From NCBI GenBank assembly GCA_049608225.1, contig JBMYXI010000088.1, forward strand, positions 1 through 9,403: a stretch of DNA of 9,403 bases, given 5' to 3'. The notes under the pieces are model-generated. The model saw only the letters and a list, made by a program, of their open reading frames with translations, was not told where the DNA came from and did not search any database. The translations under genes were made by a program, and so were the position numbers. Every line of letters starts with the position of its first letter. The first letter of the stretch is position 1. Source of the stretch: Parashewanella sp049608225 (GTDB lineage: Bacteria; Pseudomonadota; Gammaproteobacteria; Enterobacterales; Shewanellaceae). Of this stretch, positions 1-7,285 are shown piece after piece.

Positions 1-749
1 CTGAAATGGATTGGACTAACAAGAACATCCACCCATCTAAAGTTGTTAGCTTAGGTGACGAAGTTGAAGTTCTTGTACTTGATATCGACGAAGAACGTCG
101 TCGTATCTCTCTAGGTCTTAAGCAATGTAAGACTAATCCATGGGATGACTTCGCTACTCGTTACGTTAAAGGTGATAAAGTTAGCGGTAAGATCAAGTCA
201 ATCACTGATTTTGGTATCTTTATCGGTCTTGATGGTGGTATTGATGGTTTGGTTCACTTGTCTGACATTTCTTGGACTGGAACTGGCGAAGAAGCTGTTT
301 CTGAATACAAGAAGGGCGACGAGATCCATGCTGTTGTTCTTTCAGTTGACCCAGAGCGTGAGCGTATCAGCTTAGGCGTTAAGCAAACTGAAGACGATCC
401 ATTCAATGCATACTTAGCAGACAAGAAGAAAGGTACTGTTGTTAACGGTACTGTATCTGCAGTTGATGCTAAAGGCGTGACTATCGAACTTGCTGATTCA
501 GTTGAAGGTTACCTACGTGTCGCTGACATCTCTCGTGAGCGTATTGAAGATGCATCGACTGTATTCTCTGTAGGCGATGCAGTTGAATCTAAGTTCATGG
601 GTGTAGATCGTAAGAACCGCACTATCAGCCTGTCAATCCGTGCGAAAGACGAAGCTGAAGAGAAAGAAGCATTAGCATCTGTTAACAAGAAAGATGACGC
701 TGTTATCAGCAATGCAATGGCAGAAGCGTTTAAAGCTGCTCGTAAGTAA
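1..749 (+). CDS. rpsA: 30S ribosomal protein S1, C-terminal part (partial at the window start)
   Basis: S1 helps the 30S subunit bind and unfold mRNA leaders during initiation. The frame is open from the first bases of the window, so the start codon lies outside; about 248 of the roughly 557 residues usual for the family are visible. Counting from the first visible Met, the end of one S1 RNA-binding domain (about 1-40, ending ISLGLKQ) is followed by two full S1 domains (about 56-127, with GKIKSITDFGIFIGL and GLVHLSDISW, and about 143-213) and an acidic/Ala-rich tail ending AEAFKAARK. By alignment with E. coli S1 these are the end of domain 4, then domains 5 and 6. Codons are the frequent ones (GGT, CGT, AAC), as expected for a highly expressed gene. 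A strong terminator follows, and ihfB lies downstream as in E. coli. Identification is near certain. Confidence 0.97.
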   Translation, partial: EMDWTNKNIHPSKVVSLGDEVEVLVLDIDEERRRISLGLKQCKTNPWDDFATRYVKGDKVSGKIKSITDFGIFIGLDGGIDGLVHLSDISWTGTGEEAVSEYKKGDEIHAVVLSVDPERERISLGVKQTEDDPFNAYLADKKKGTVVNGTVSAVDAKGVTIELADSVEGYLRVADISRERIEDASTVFSVGDAVESKFMGVDRKNRTISLSIRAKDEAEEKEALASVNKKDDAVISNAMAEAFKAARK

Positions 750-760
750 TATTAATGAGA

Positions 761-788
761 AGTGTAGCCCCTGTGCTACACTTTTTTT
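761..788 (+). terminator. Rho-independent terminator after rpsA
   Basis: A perfect 8-bp stem (AGTGTAGC 761-768 with GCTACACT 775-782) closes a 6-base loop and is followed by a run of T at 783-788. It starts 12 bases after the rpsA stop codon, so it should end most rpsA transcripts before ihfB; some read-through is possible. Confidence 0.9.
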
Positions 789-825
789 ATGACTTAGTTT
801 GGCTTGATATAAGGGGATAGCTAGG

Positions 826-1113
826 ATGACAAAATCCGAACTCATCGCAAAGCTCGCTAACAGACAATCTCAATTGTCAGCGAAAGAAGTTGAAAGTGCT
901 GTAAAAGAAATGTTGGAACAAATGGCTTCGACATTAGAAAGTGCAGATCGTATTGAGATCCGTGGTTTTGGTAGCTTTTCACTTCACTATCGCGCACCAC
1001 GTGTTGGTCGTAATCCAAAAACTGGTACTTCAGTTGAATTGGATGGTAAGTACGTACCTCACTTTAAGCCAGGCAAAGAGTTGCGTGAACGAGTCGATGC
1101 TGTGAATGCATAG
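826..1113 (+). CDS. ihfB: Integration host factor beta subunit
   Basis: IHF-beta pairs with IHF-alpha (encoded elsewhere) to bind specific DNA sites and bend DNA sharply in recombination, replication and transcription control. The 95-residue product is full length for the HU/IHF family. It starts MTKSELIAKLA, has the beta-arm core IEIRGFGSF at about 43-51 (with Arg46), and the arm-tip sequence GRNPKTG at 61-67, whose Pro64 is the residue that intercalates into DNA in E. coli IHF-beta. The C-terminus HFKPGKELRERV is typical. The beta type rather than alpha or HU is indicated by overall similarity to E. coli IhfB and by the position after rpsA. The ATG is preceded by AAGGGG at 811-816. It sits between two terminators, so it probably has its own promoter, but none is clear in the short gap. 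Confidence 0.97.
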   Translation: MTKSELIAKLANRQSQLSAKEVESAVKEMLEQMASTLESADRIEIRGFGSFSLHYRAPRVGRNPKTGTSVELDGKYVPHFKPGKELRERVDAVNA

Positions 1114-1125
1114 ACCTTTCTAAAG

Positions 1126-1152
1126 AAAAAACCTCCTATTGGAGGTTTTTTT
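1126..1152 (+). terminator. Rho-independent terminator after ihfB
   Basis: An 11-bp stem (AAAAAACCTCC 1126-1136 paired with GGAGGTTTTTT 1141-1151) with a TATT loop ends in a T run, 12 bases after the ihfB stop. The A and T tracts on either side make it able to act in both directions. It separates ihfB from the lapAB-pyrF operon. Confidence 0.93.
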
Positions 1153-1257
1153 ATGCCTGAAACTAGCATGCCGAACGAATTTCGCAGATAATCGTTATGA
1201 ATTCACTTTGTTAGTGTAGAGTGATAACGTCTTCTCACCGAAAATACGGAGATTTTA

Positions 1258-1533
1258 GTGAAATCCTTTTTTATCACGGTAGTTGTAGCATTGATCTTTT
1301 TCTTAGCGCTCATTTTTGGTGCTCAAAATGAGCAATTGGTCACTGTCAGTTATTTTATTGCGAAAGGTGAATATCGGTTGCCAATTGTCCTTGCAGTTGT
1401 GTTTTTAGCTGGGTTTATTTTGAGTTGGTTATTTGCTAGTTATCATATTTTGAAATTGAAATTTGCACTGCGTCAAGCAGAGAAAAAACTAAATCACGAC
1501 AACAAATCTCCCTCACAAGATATAGACGCTTAA
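1258..1533 (+). CDS. lapA: Lipopolysaccharide assembly protein A (LapA/YciS, DUF1049)
   Basis: LapA is a small inner-membrane partner of LapB in lipopolysaccharide assembly. The 91-residue product has two hydrophobic segments, about residues 3-22 and 42-62, joined by a short loop containing GAQNEQLVTVSYF, then a charged, possibly coiled-coil cytoplasmic tail (LKLKFALRQAEKKLNHD). This layout and length fit the LapA/YciS family. The start is GTG; GGAG at 1248-1251 lies 6 bases upstream and supports it. Only 1 base separates the stop from the lapB ATG, so the two are probably translationally coupled. The 105 bases between the ihfB terminator and this start should hold the operon promoter. Several weak sigma-70-like hexamers exist (for example TTCACT at 1202 and GATAAC at 1223, with a short spacer), but none is convincing. 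Confidence 0.92.
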   Translation: MKSFFITVVVALIFFLALIFGAQNEQLVTVSYFIAKGEYRLPIVLAVVFLAGFILSWLFASYHILKLKFALRQAEKKLNHDNKSPSQDIDA

Positions 1534-1534
1534 T

Positions 1535-2695
1535 ATGTTAGAAGTTCTGTTTCTATTGCTTCCTATAGCTGCTGGTTACGGTTGGTATATGGGACGACGT
1601 AGCATACGTCAACAGCAATCTTCTAAACGAAAAGAATTAAAAAAAGATTATTTTGCCGGTTTAAATTTTCTGCTGTCTAATGAATCCGATAAAGCCGTCG
1701 ACTTGTTTATTAATATGCTTGATGTTGATGATGAAACCATTGACACCCATTTGTCGTTAGGTGCTTTATTTCGAAAGCGAGGTGAAGTAGATCGTGCTAT
1801 TCGTATTCATCAAAATCTCATTGCCCGTCCGAATTTATTATCTGAACAACTTGAAATGGCGATGATGGAGCTCGGCAAAGATTATATCTCAGCTGGTTTC
1901 TATGATAGAGCGGAAGAGATCTTATTGAGTTTACTTGAAAAAGCCGATGAAACTGCAGAAGCGGAAGAGCAATTAAGGATCATTTACCAAACAACCAAAG
2001 AATGGCAAAAAGCCATCGATGTTATTAAATCGATGTCCAAAGAAAATCGTATTCAGCTCAGTGCTACTCAAGCCCATTATTATTGCCAATTAGCAGATGA
2101 ATCCGATGATGATATTATAAAGCTAAAACTCATTAAATTGGCATTAAAGTCCGATGCAAATTGTGGTCGAGCATTATTAGAGCTTGCTAACCTCTGTTGT
2201 AGAACCCAAGATCACCACTCTTGTAAGCAAGCCTTGTATCAACTGATTGAATCGGATATTGAATTGTTGGCTGACTGTATCAAGGTTGCAAACATTGCCT
2301 TTACTGAAACTGATGACAATATGGGTTATATCAGTTTTTTACAGCATGCGCTTCAACAAGGTGCAGGTGTTTCAATAACCTTAGAGTTGGTAAAACAATA
2401 TTTGGATTCAGATCACTCTGCTGATGCAGAATCAATCTTATTAGATACCTTACATCGTCAACCAACGATGAAAGGTTTTCAAAAACTGACTCAAATTCAT
2501 GCTGAGCAAGCAGAAGCGGGCTCAGCAAAACAAAGTCTAACCATGCTTGAAAAACTGGTTGAGCAACAAATAAAATTTCGTCCTAGTTATCGATGTCGTA
2601 ATTGTGGTTTTCCATCCCATGGCCTTTATTGGCAATGTCCATCATGTAAAGGTTGGGGAACCATTAAACGTATCAAAGGACTCGATGGTGAATAA
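1535..2695 (+). CDS. lapB: Lipopolysaccharide assembly protein B (LapB/YciM), TPR protein
   Basis: In E. coli LapB works with the FtsH protease to degrade LpxC, limiting lipopolysaccharide synthesis, and is itself controlled by LapC/YejM. The 386-residue product matches the family layout. It has an N-terminal membrane anchor at about 2-20 (LEVLFLLLPIAAGYGWYMG) followed by the basic RRSIRQQ, helical TPR-type repeats from about residue 36 through most of the chain, and a C-terminal rubredoxin-like metal knuckle with Cys354, Cys357, Cys368 and Cys371 (CRNC and CPSC). All four cysteines are present, so the protein looks functional. The start codon follows the lapA stop by 1 base with no strong ribosome-binding site, which fits coupling. 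It precedes pyrF by 11 bases, the same order as in E. coli. Confidence 0.96.
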   Translation: MLEVLFLLLPIAAGYGWYMGRRSIRQQQSSKRKELKKDYFAGLNFLLSNESDKAVDLFINMLDVDDETIDTHLSLGALFRKRGEVDRAIRIHQNLIARPNLLSEQLEMAMMELGKDYISAGFYDRAEEILLSLLEKADETAEAEEQLRIIYQTTKEWQKAIDVIKSMSKENRIQLSATQAHYYCQLADESDDDIIKLKLIKLALKSDANCGRALLELANLCCRTQDHHSCKQALYQLIESDIELLADCIKVANIAFTETDDNMGYISFLQHALQQGAGVSITLELVKQYLDSDHSADAESILLDTLHRQPTMKGFQKLTQIHAEQAEAGSAKQSLTMLEKLVEQQIKFRPSYRCRNCGFPSHGLYWQCPSCKGWGTIKRIKGLDGE

Positions 2696-2706
2696 AAGGG
2701 TATTAC

Positions 2707-3402
2707 ATGACAAGCAAAAGAATCCTCGTCGCGTTAGATTATGATAATAAGCAAGCCGCTTTTGATTTAGTTGATCAGCTCGACCCAGCGATGTGCCGTT
2801 TAAAAATAGGGAAGGAGATGTTTACCTTATTTGGCCCTGAGTTTGTCAAGGAAGTACAAGCAAAAGGTTTCGATGTCTTTTTAGATTTAAAGTTTCATGA
2901 TATTCCTAATACCGTTGCCAAAGCCGTAACCGCAGCAGCAGAATTAGGTGTTTGGATGGTGAACGTTCATGCCAGTGGTGGTATGGAAATGATGAAGGCA
3001 GCCAAAGAAGCATTAGTACCTTATGGTGATAAAGCGCCGGTTTTGATTGCTGTGACAGTGCTTACGTCGATGAAAGACAGTGAATTACCACAAATAGGCG
3101 TAGTGAAAACAGCGGCAGAGCAAGTAAAACATCTTGCAACACTCGCAAAAGAGTCCGGGCTTGATGGAGTCGTGTGCTCTGCTCAAGAAGCGGCAGAACT
3201 AAAACAGTTACTTGGTGATGATTTCATGCTTGTGACTCCAGGCATTCGCCCAATAGGTAGCGCTGCCGGTGATCAGCAACGAATTATGACACCTGAAATG
3301 GCAATTGAGGCTGGTTCTGATTATTTAGTGATTGGTCGACCGATCACCAAATCAGCGCAACCGCTGCAATCGCTTCAACAAATATACCAATCTATCCAGT
3401 AA
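2707..3402 (+). CDS. pyrF: Orotidine 5'-phosphate decarboxylase
   Basis: PyrF catalyses the last step of de novo pyrimidine synthesis, decarboxylating OMP to UMP. The 231-residue product is a class I bacterial enzyme very similar to E. coli PyrF. Visible active-site residues are Asp11 (VALDYDN), Lys33 (RLKIGKEMF), and the catalytic array Asp60-Lys62-Asp65 in FLDLKFHDIPNT. The phosphate-binding parts are TPGIRP (Arg181) and VIGRPIT (Arg211). It lacks the short N-terminal extension of the E. coli protein. The ATG is preceded by AAAGGG at 2695-2700, 6 bases away, right at the lapB stop codon. It belongs to the lapA-lapB-pyrF-yaiL run. Nothing is truncated, and the active site looks intact. Confidence 0.98.
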   Translation: MTSKRILVALDYDNKQAAFDLVDQLDPAMCRLKIGKEMFTLFGPEFVKEVQAKGFDVFLDLKFHDIPNTVAKAVTAAAELGVWMVNVHASGGMEMMKAAKEALVPYGDKAPVLIAVTVLTSMKDSELPQIGVVKTAAEQVKHLATLAKESGLDGVVCSAQEAAELKQLLGDDFMLVTPGIRPIGSAAGDQQRIMTPEMAIEAGSDYLVIGRPITKSAQPLQSLQQIYQSIQ

Positions 3403-3425
3403 AATTAGCAAATGTGAGATGAATA

Positions 3426-3968
3426 ATGGCTAATGCATTACAAGAGCAGTTATTAAAAGCAGGCTTGGCAAGCAAGCAAAAAGTGAAGCAAGTAAAAACG
3501 CAAAAAAGAAAAAATCGCAAAGCCAATATTGATGATGGCTCTGATGCATTAAAGCGCGAACTTGCAGAAAAAAAGCAACTGCAAGCAGAAAAAGATAAGC
3601 AATTAAATGAGCGACGATTTGCTGAGGCGATGGAAAAAGGCCAAGTACGTTCACTCATTACGGAATTTACCCGTACCGCTCTTAAGGTGTCTGACTTTGC
3701 TGAAATTAAGTTTAACTATACGTTAAGTAATAAAATTTATTCGGTATACATTACCGAAGAAGTTCAGTCTAAGCTATTGAACGGTCAGCTTGGTATCGTA
3801 CGTCATGATGAGACAAGCTATATCGTCCCTTTTAAATTAGCAGAAAGAGTAAATCTACTGGTACCTGATTGGTGTGGTTATTTGGCGACAGAAGATGATA
3901 AAACAGAGGCTGTGGCGGAAGACGATCCTTATGCTGATTATGAAATTCCAGATGATTTGATGTGGTAA
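3426..3968 (+). CDS. yaiL: DUF2058 family protein, YaiL-like
   Basis: The biochemical role is not established; the family is described as nucleoprotein or polynucleotide-associated. The 180-residue product has a conserved start (MANALQEQLLKAGLASKQKVKQ), then a Lys/Glu/Gln-rich, probably coiled-coil stretch at about 17-70. A globular half follows (FNYTLSNKIYSVYITEEVQSKLLNGQLGIVRHDETSYIVP), and the tail is acidic (EDDPYADYEIPDDLMW). Both ends closely resemble E. coli YaiL, which is nearly the same length. The ATG at 3426 has GAG at 3416-3418 as a modest ribosome-binding site. It follows pyrF by 23 bases, probably in the same operon, although in E. coli yaiL is elsewhere. A strong basic N-terminal helix suggests nucleic-acid binding, but that is inference. 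Confidence 0.88.
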   Translation: MANALQEQLLKAGLASKQKVKQVKTQKRKNRKANIDDGSDALKRELAEKKQLQAEKDKQLNERRFAEAMEKGQVRSLITEFTRTALKVSDFAEIKFNYTLSNKIYSVYITEEVQSKLLNGQLGIVRHDETSYIVPFKLAERVNLLVPDWCGYLATEDDKTEAVAEDDPYADYEIPDDLMW

Positions 3969-3984
3969 AAATTTAGCATCATGT

Positions 3985-4019
3985 TAAATATGGACTTAAT
4001 TAAATTGAGTTCATATTTA
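3985..4019 (+). terminator. AT-rich hairpin after yaiL, possible operon terminator
   Basis: A 16-bp stem with two G-T wobbles pairs 3985-4000 with 4004-4019 around a TAA loop. It starts 17 bases after the yaiL stop. Only two or three pairs contain G-C, and no clean T run follows (ACATAAATTTTGATTTTG), so it would be a weak terminator or an mRNA 3'-end stabiliser. It marks the boundary between the conserved operon and the ankyrin genes. Confidence 0.5.
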
Positions 4020-4027
4020 CATAAATT

Positions 4028-4056
4028 TTGATTTTGCTGTCTACACTTTCAATTAT
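4028..4056 (+). promoter_or_regulatory. Possible sigma-70 promoter for the first ankyrin gene
   Basis: TTGATT at 4028-4033 and AATTAT at 4051-4056 each match 4 of 6 consensus bases and are separated by 17 bases. This would start transcription near 4063, giving a leader of about 15 bases that includes AGG at 4068-4070, seven bases before the ATG. In such AT-rich DNA chance matches are common. Confidence 0.35.
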
Positions 4057-4077
4057 CTGTGACATCTAGGTACAGTA

Positions 4078-5817
4078 ATGAGTGTAGATTATTCACTAAC
4101 TAATCTTGCGGTATCTTCACTGACGACAAAACATTTGTCTGAAATTGCGTTGATGTTAGATCGTGAAATCAGTTTTCAATATCTTGATACTGTATTTCGA
4201 GTAAGACTAGAGAAAAATAAAAGATCAGAATATCAGTTGGTTAAAGGTTTTCATCTTGCTGATGAATGCAAACCAGTGGTCATGGCCGAAACGACCTTTG
4301 GGCTAGATACTGTAGATCTCGAACAAAACTTAGTTTCTGAAGAGGAAGCTGTAGAAGAGCAACATGCGGGGCTTGAAATGATAAGTGTCAAGCCAACTGT
4401 CCATGCAGAGCAAAAAACTCGTGCTACATTTCAACCAACTGCTAGTGAAGTTAATTTTCGACGCTTTAGAGCTGAGTTAGTTGATCGGCTTAACCAAGGT
4501 CAACAGCTTATAACTGCGGTTCAAAATGGGAAATATGACAAAGCGAGTCAGCTAATCGAAGAGACAGCCAACATAAGCTATTGTGATAGCCATGGTAATA
4601 CAGCCCTTCATTATGCTTGCAGATATCAAGATACAAAATGTATTCAATTACTACTTGATGCTGGAGCCGATATTGAAGCGAAAAACAATGATGGATACAC
4701 ACCGTTAATGTTTGCGTCTCGATGCAAGAATAGCAACGCCGTTAGGCTTCTAATTTCACATAATGCCAATTGTCATGCTAAAAATGAACAAAATCATACG
4801 CCTTTTAATATCGCTTGCGATAATCAAGATGACGAGATCGCGGAATTAATAGCACAATGTAATGTCGATACTCATATTGCCCAAAAAAGTTTTATGAGTT
4901 CCACATCACCTTTAGAACGTCTAGCCTCACCTTTCACAACGTTTTCGATGTTAGCTGCGAAGGGGAGAACTTCGTTGTTAATCGCTTATATAGAATATTA
5001 CCAACGCAACAATATACCTTGCAGTTACACTACAGCATTTAAGTTGGCAATTGATAATAATCAAAGCGCGGCCTTGCAGTGTCTTACTGAGAACACAGAT
5101 GCTCATAAGTGGCGCGATGTTTTTGGGCAAACGCCTTTGATGATTGCGATGCAACAACGAAAAAGTGTTTTAGTTTTAATACTATTACCCAAAGATGAAT
5201 CACTTTATCTTACTGACGAAAATAAAAATACGGCGTTGCACCATCTGTTTTTAGGTGTTCAGCCGCCAGTAACAGTGGAATTTGTCACGCCAATTTTACA
5301 AAACTTAAAAAAAAGTAAGATTGATTGGTTGTTACCAAATAAGAAAAAGCAAACGCCACTGGATTTATTGATAAAAACAGGTAATGAAGAGCTACTTCGT
5401 GCTTGTATCCAAACCATGGCATGGCAGAACCAAGCAGTAATGATGTCAGCATTGCTTTTCGCTGTTGTGAAACAAAATAATGTAGCGTTACTGGAGACGG
5501 TTATCAGCCTGAGTGCAGTAAAAAACTTGGTTAACTCGCAAAATAAGCAAGGAGATACAGTACTACACCTTGCAGTAAAAGATAATAAAATAGAGTTGAT
5601 AAAATCACTTGTTAATCTGGGAGCAAGTGAAAATATTAAAAACCACGCAAGCGCAACAGCATTGAATATAGCAAAATCAAGAATGAAGTCGCAGCGTGGC
5701 TTATCACACCCATTACTTGATGCATTAATTGCCAAGAACATGAGAACAAGTGAAATAGACGAAATGTTAGAGGTTGACGTAGACTTTAGTGGATGGCTTT
5801 CGATTGACACGAAGTAG
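4078..5817 (+). CDS. Ankyrin-repeat protein (first of two)
   Basis: I recognise the fold but not a named gene. Ankyrin repeats bind other proteins; no partner or reaction can be assigned. The 579 residues begin with about 140 non-ankyrin residues, including an acidic patch (VSEEEAVEEQ at about 87-96). Clear repeats start near 173 (GNTALHYACRYQDTKCIQLLLDAGADIEAKN) and 206 (GYTPLMFASRCKN...VRLLISHNAN), with a weaker one near 240 (TPFNIACDNQDDEIAELI). After a degenerate stretch, repeat-like starts recur near 350 (GQTPLMIAM), 385 (TALHHLF), 425 (QTPLDLLI), 492 (GDTVLHLAVKDNKIELIKSLVNLGAS) and 526 (ATALNIAKS). The tail is acidic and ends FSGWLSIDTK. There is no signal peptide or membrane segment, so it is probably cytoplasmic unless exported by a dedicated secretion system. 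Codons include many ATA, AGA and CGA, unlike rpsA. It is an apparent paralogue of the 7410-9260 protein. Confidence 0.9.
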   Translation: MSVDYSLTNLAVSSLTTKHLSEIALMLDREISFQYLDTVFRVRLEKNKRSEYQLVKGFHLADECKPVVMAETTFGLDTVDLEQNLVSEEEAVEEQHAGLEMISVKPTVHAEQKTRATFQPTASEVNFRRFRAELVDRLNQGQQLITAVQNGKYDKASQLIEETANISYCDSHGNTALHYACRYQDTKCIQLLLDAGADIEAKNNDGYTPLMFASRCKNSNAVRLLISHNANCHAKNEQNHTPFNIACDNQDDEIAELIAQCNVDTHIAQKSFMSSTSPLERLASPFTTFSMLAAKGRTSLLIAYIEYYQRNNIPCSYTTAFKLAIDNNQSAALQCLTENTDAHKWRDVFGQTPLMIAMQQRKSVLVLILLPKDESLYLTDENKNTALHHLFLGVQPPVTVEFVTPILQNLKKSKIDWLLPNKKKQTPLDLLIKTGNEELLRACIQTMAWQNQAVMMSALLFAVVKQNNVALLETVISLSAVKNLVNSQNKQGDTVLHLAVKDNKIELIKSLVNLGASENIKNHASATALNIAKSRMKSQRGLSHPLLDALIAKNMRTSEIDEMLEVDVDFSGWLSIDTK

Positions 5818-5852
5818 CTTGTGTAGATTTTCCAGTTTACGATTGTTAGTGC

Positions 5853-6974
5853 TCATTTCTCAATAAAGGCTAAAATCTCACCTTTTCTGTTAAGGCCATC
5901 TTGATAACCAAGATCAATCAATGCTTGGGTATAAGCCTTTTCAAACAACAAATATGAAATAATACTTGAATCTGAACCTTGGGTTATTCCGAACGTTCTG
6001 AGTAATAATCTGACGGCGATAGGCATATGATAGTAATATCTTGCCGCGATTTTTGAGATATCTTCACTGGGTTTGAGTACAAGTGTTGATATTGGTTTTA
6101 ACGCATATTCAGATCGTTTGCCTTCTGGAATAAGTTTAATAGTCTTATTAACTCTTTCAATTCTTTCTAAATCACTGTTTAACGTGTCACTAAAAATAGT
6201 ATCGAGTAAATGACCTGCAATGTTTGCAGTACTCGGGTGATTGTTGAGCGCTTTTACCTTATCTTGTTGAGGTTTGTCCAAATTGATGACCAGTATTTTT
6301 TCAGCGCCTAAATGTATCGCCGAGGATAGTGGTGCCAGTTGATGCACTGAGCCATCGCCGTAGAATTTTTGGTTGAGCTTTATGGAGGGAAAAACCAAAG
6401 GAATAGCAGAGCTTGCAAGTAAGTGGTTGGTATAAAGAGTGGTTTTAATTCCTTCGCGTCGCGATCTCTTCCACCCATCCATGGCAATATTGCTTTGAAA
6501 AAACGAAATTGATTTTGAATCGTTATAGCAAGATGCGTCAACACATAATGCAGTGAGTGCATCACGTTCGATATTCAAATCAATACGTTTAAAATCCATG
6601 AGCTTATCGAGTAAATTACGTAATGGTTGATTATCGAATAAGCTGCCAGCTTCAGGGTTAATGGTGTTCGCTTGCAGTCCTTTTAGCCCCATTTTTGCCA
6701 TGTGTTTGATCACGCCAGAAATCGAACTTTGATAAACATGATGGGTTTCAAAATTACGCCACACCCAATCTAGCTTTTTTACGCCAAGGTGAAAGCAGGA
6801 TGCATGAGTTGCAAGTGAAGTGGCATTTATTGCACCAGCGGAGCTGCCACAGAGAATTTTAAAGGGAATACTTTGGCTACGAGGGTAGTCTTCAACAATG
6901 GCTTTTAACACTCCAATTTGGTAAGCCGCTCGTGCACCGCCTCCACCTAGGACTAACGCTGTTTTTCCCTGCAA
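5853..6974 (-). CDS. Patatin-like phospholipase family protein
   Basis: Patatin-family enzymes are serine acyl hydrolases that use a Ser-Asp dyad to release fatty acids from phospholipids or lysophospholipids; the true substrate here is unknown. The 373-residue product has all expected motifs: the oxyanion-hole loop GGGGAR at 10-15, the nucleophile elbow G43-S-S45-A-G47, and the DGS motif with Asp207 (FYGDGSVHQLAPL). The C-terminal third (about 240-373) resembles the extension found in the DUF3734-type bacterial patatins, an assignment from memory. There is no signal peptide. The start is TTG: AAGGA at 6986-6982 sits 7 bases upstream, and no in-frame ATG exists before an upstream stop. The overlapping ATG nearby is in another frame. 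Its 3' end faces the first ankyrin gene 35 bases away with no clear hairpin between. A MITE lies 32 bases upstream of the start. Confidence 0.93.
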   Translation of the reverse strand: MQGKTALVLGGGGARAAYQIGVLKAIVEDYPRSQSIPFKILCGSSAGAINATSLATHASCFHLGVKKLDWVWRNFETHHVYQSSISGVIKHMAKMGLKGLQANTINPEAGSLFDNQPLRNLLDKLMDFKRIDLNIERDALTALCVDASCYNDSKSISFFQSNIAMDGWKRSRREGIKTTLYTNHLLASSAIPLVFPSIKLNQKFYGDGSVHQLAPLSSAIHLGAEKILVINLDKPQQDKVKALNNHPSTANIAGHLLDTIFSDTLNSDLERIERVNKTIKLIPEGKRSEYALKPISTLVLKPSEDISKIAARYYYHMPIAVRLLLRTFGITQGSDSSIISYLLFEKAYTQALIDLGYQDGLNRKGEILAFIEK

Positions 6975-6981
6975 AATGAAT

Positions 6982-6986
6982 TCCTT
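6982..6986 (-). promoter_or_regulatory. Ribosome-binding site that fixes the TTG start of the patatin gene
   Basis: On the minus strand AAGGA lies 7 bases before TTG (6974-6972). Reading the same frame further upstream gives only non-start codons (GCA TTA AAG GAA TTC ATT) before a TGA stop, so TTG is the only reasonable initiation codon. Confidence 0.75.
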
Positions 6987-7006
6987 TAATGCTCATTTTT
7001 CTAAAG

Positions 7007-7027
7007 CTAGGGGCTATTGACCTTTGT
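7007..7027 (+). repeat. Left terminal inverted repeat of the MITE
   Basis: It matches the reverse complement of 7286-7306 at 18 of 21 positions; the first nine bases (CTAGGGGCT, which include the probable CTAG target copy) are identical. Confidence 0.82.
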
Positions 7028-7047
7028 TTAATTATTCAGTTGAGCAA

Positions 7048-7127
7048 TAAATCGCCTTAATCAAGGCGAAAATAGTGCTGTTTAGTCATCTAAATTAACT
7101 ATTTTCAACACAGAGTAAGGCGATTTA
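7048..7127. repeat. Nested palindrome in the left half of the MITE
   Basis: TAAATCGCCTTA (7048-7059) pairs perfectly with TAAGGCGATTTA (7116-7127). Inside it, GAAAATAGT (7068-7076) pairs perfectly with ACTATTTTC (7098-7106), and TTTAG (7081-7085) with CTAAA (7090-7094). A competing small hairpin, CGCCTT/AAGGCG at 7053-7068, uses part of the outer arm. The nested order would give one long interrupted stem-loop in DNA or RNA. Confidence 0.8.
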
Positions 7128-7142
7128 GGCTCAGCCCAAAGG

Positions 7143-7274
7143 GCAATGGTTTATTTTTAACGCTATCTGCATTGTCACTACGCTCATTTAGAAACGAAGT
7201 AACGACAGTTTTATATGTCGATAATAACTAAACAATGCTTGTTCCGCTTTGCTATCGTTAAAAATAATCATTGC
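7143..7274. repeat. Large inverted repeat in the right half of the MITE
   Basis: 7143-7162 (GCAATGGTTTATTTTTAACG) and the reverse complement of 7256-7274 match with one mismatch and one single-base gap, including 12 perfect bases (TTATTTTTAACG). A smaller pair CGACA (7203-7207) and TGTCG (7216-7220) lies in the loop. Confidence 0.75.
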
Positions 7275-7285
7275 TGAAAATATCC

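Noticed and set aside
145..712. Small frames on both strands inside rpsA
   Set aside because: They overlap the well-conserved S1 reading frame and have no independent support.
1156..1182. CTGAAA (1156-1161) as the -35 of a heat-shock (sigma-32) promoter for lapAB
   Set aside because: The lapAB operon is heat-shock controlled in E. coli, but no CCCCAT-like -10 lies at the right distance here.
3392..3658. Minus-strand frames of 74-88 residues opposite pyrF end and yaiL
   Set aside because: Their Phe/Leu/Cys-rich sequence is the reverse image of the Lys/Glu-rich coiled coil of YaiL; there is no ribosome-binding site or family similarity.
5259..5810. 183-residue minus-strand open frame opposite the end of the first ankyrin gene
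   Set aside because: It is fully antisense to a convincing coding region, has a Ser/Phe/Cys-rich composition that mirrors the sense codons, and shows no recognisable domain.
5818..5852. A bidirectional terminator between the convergent ankyrin and patatin genes
   Set aside because: I found no stem of useful length with a T run in these 35 bases; termination must use other means or lie inside the coding ends.
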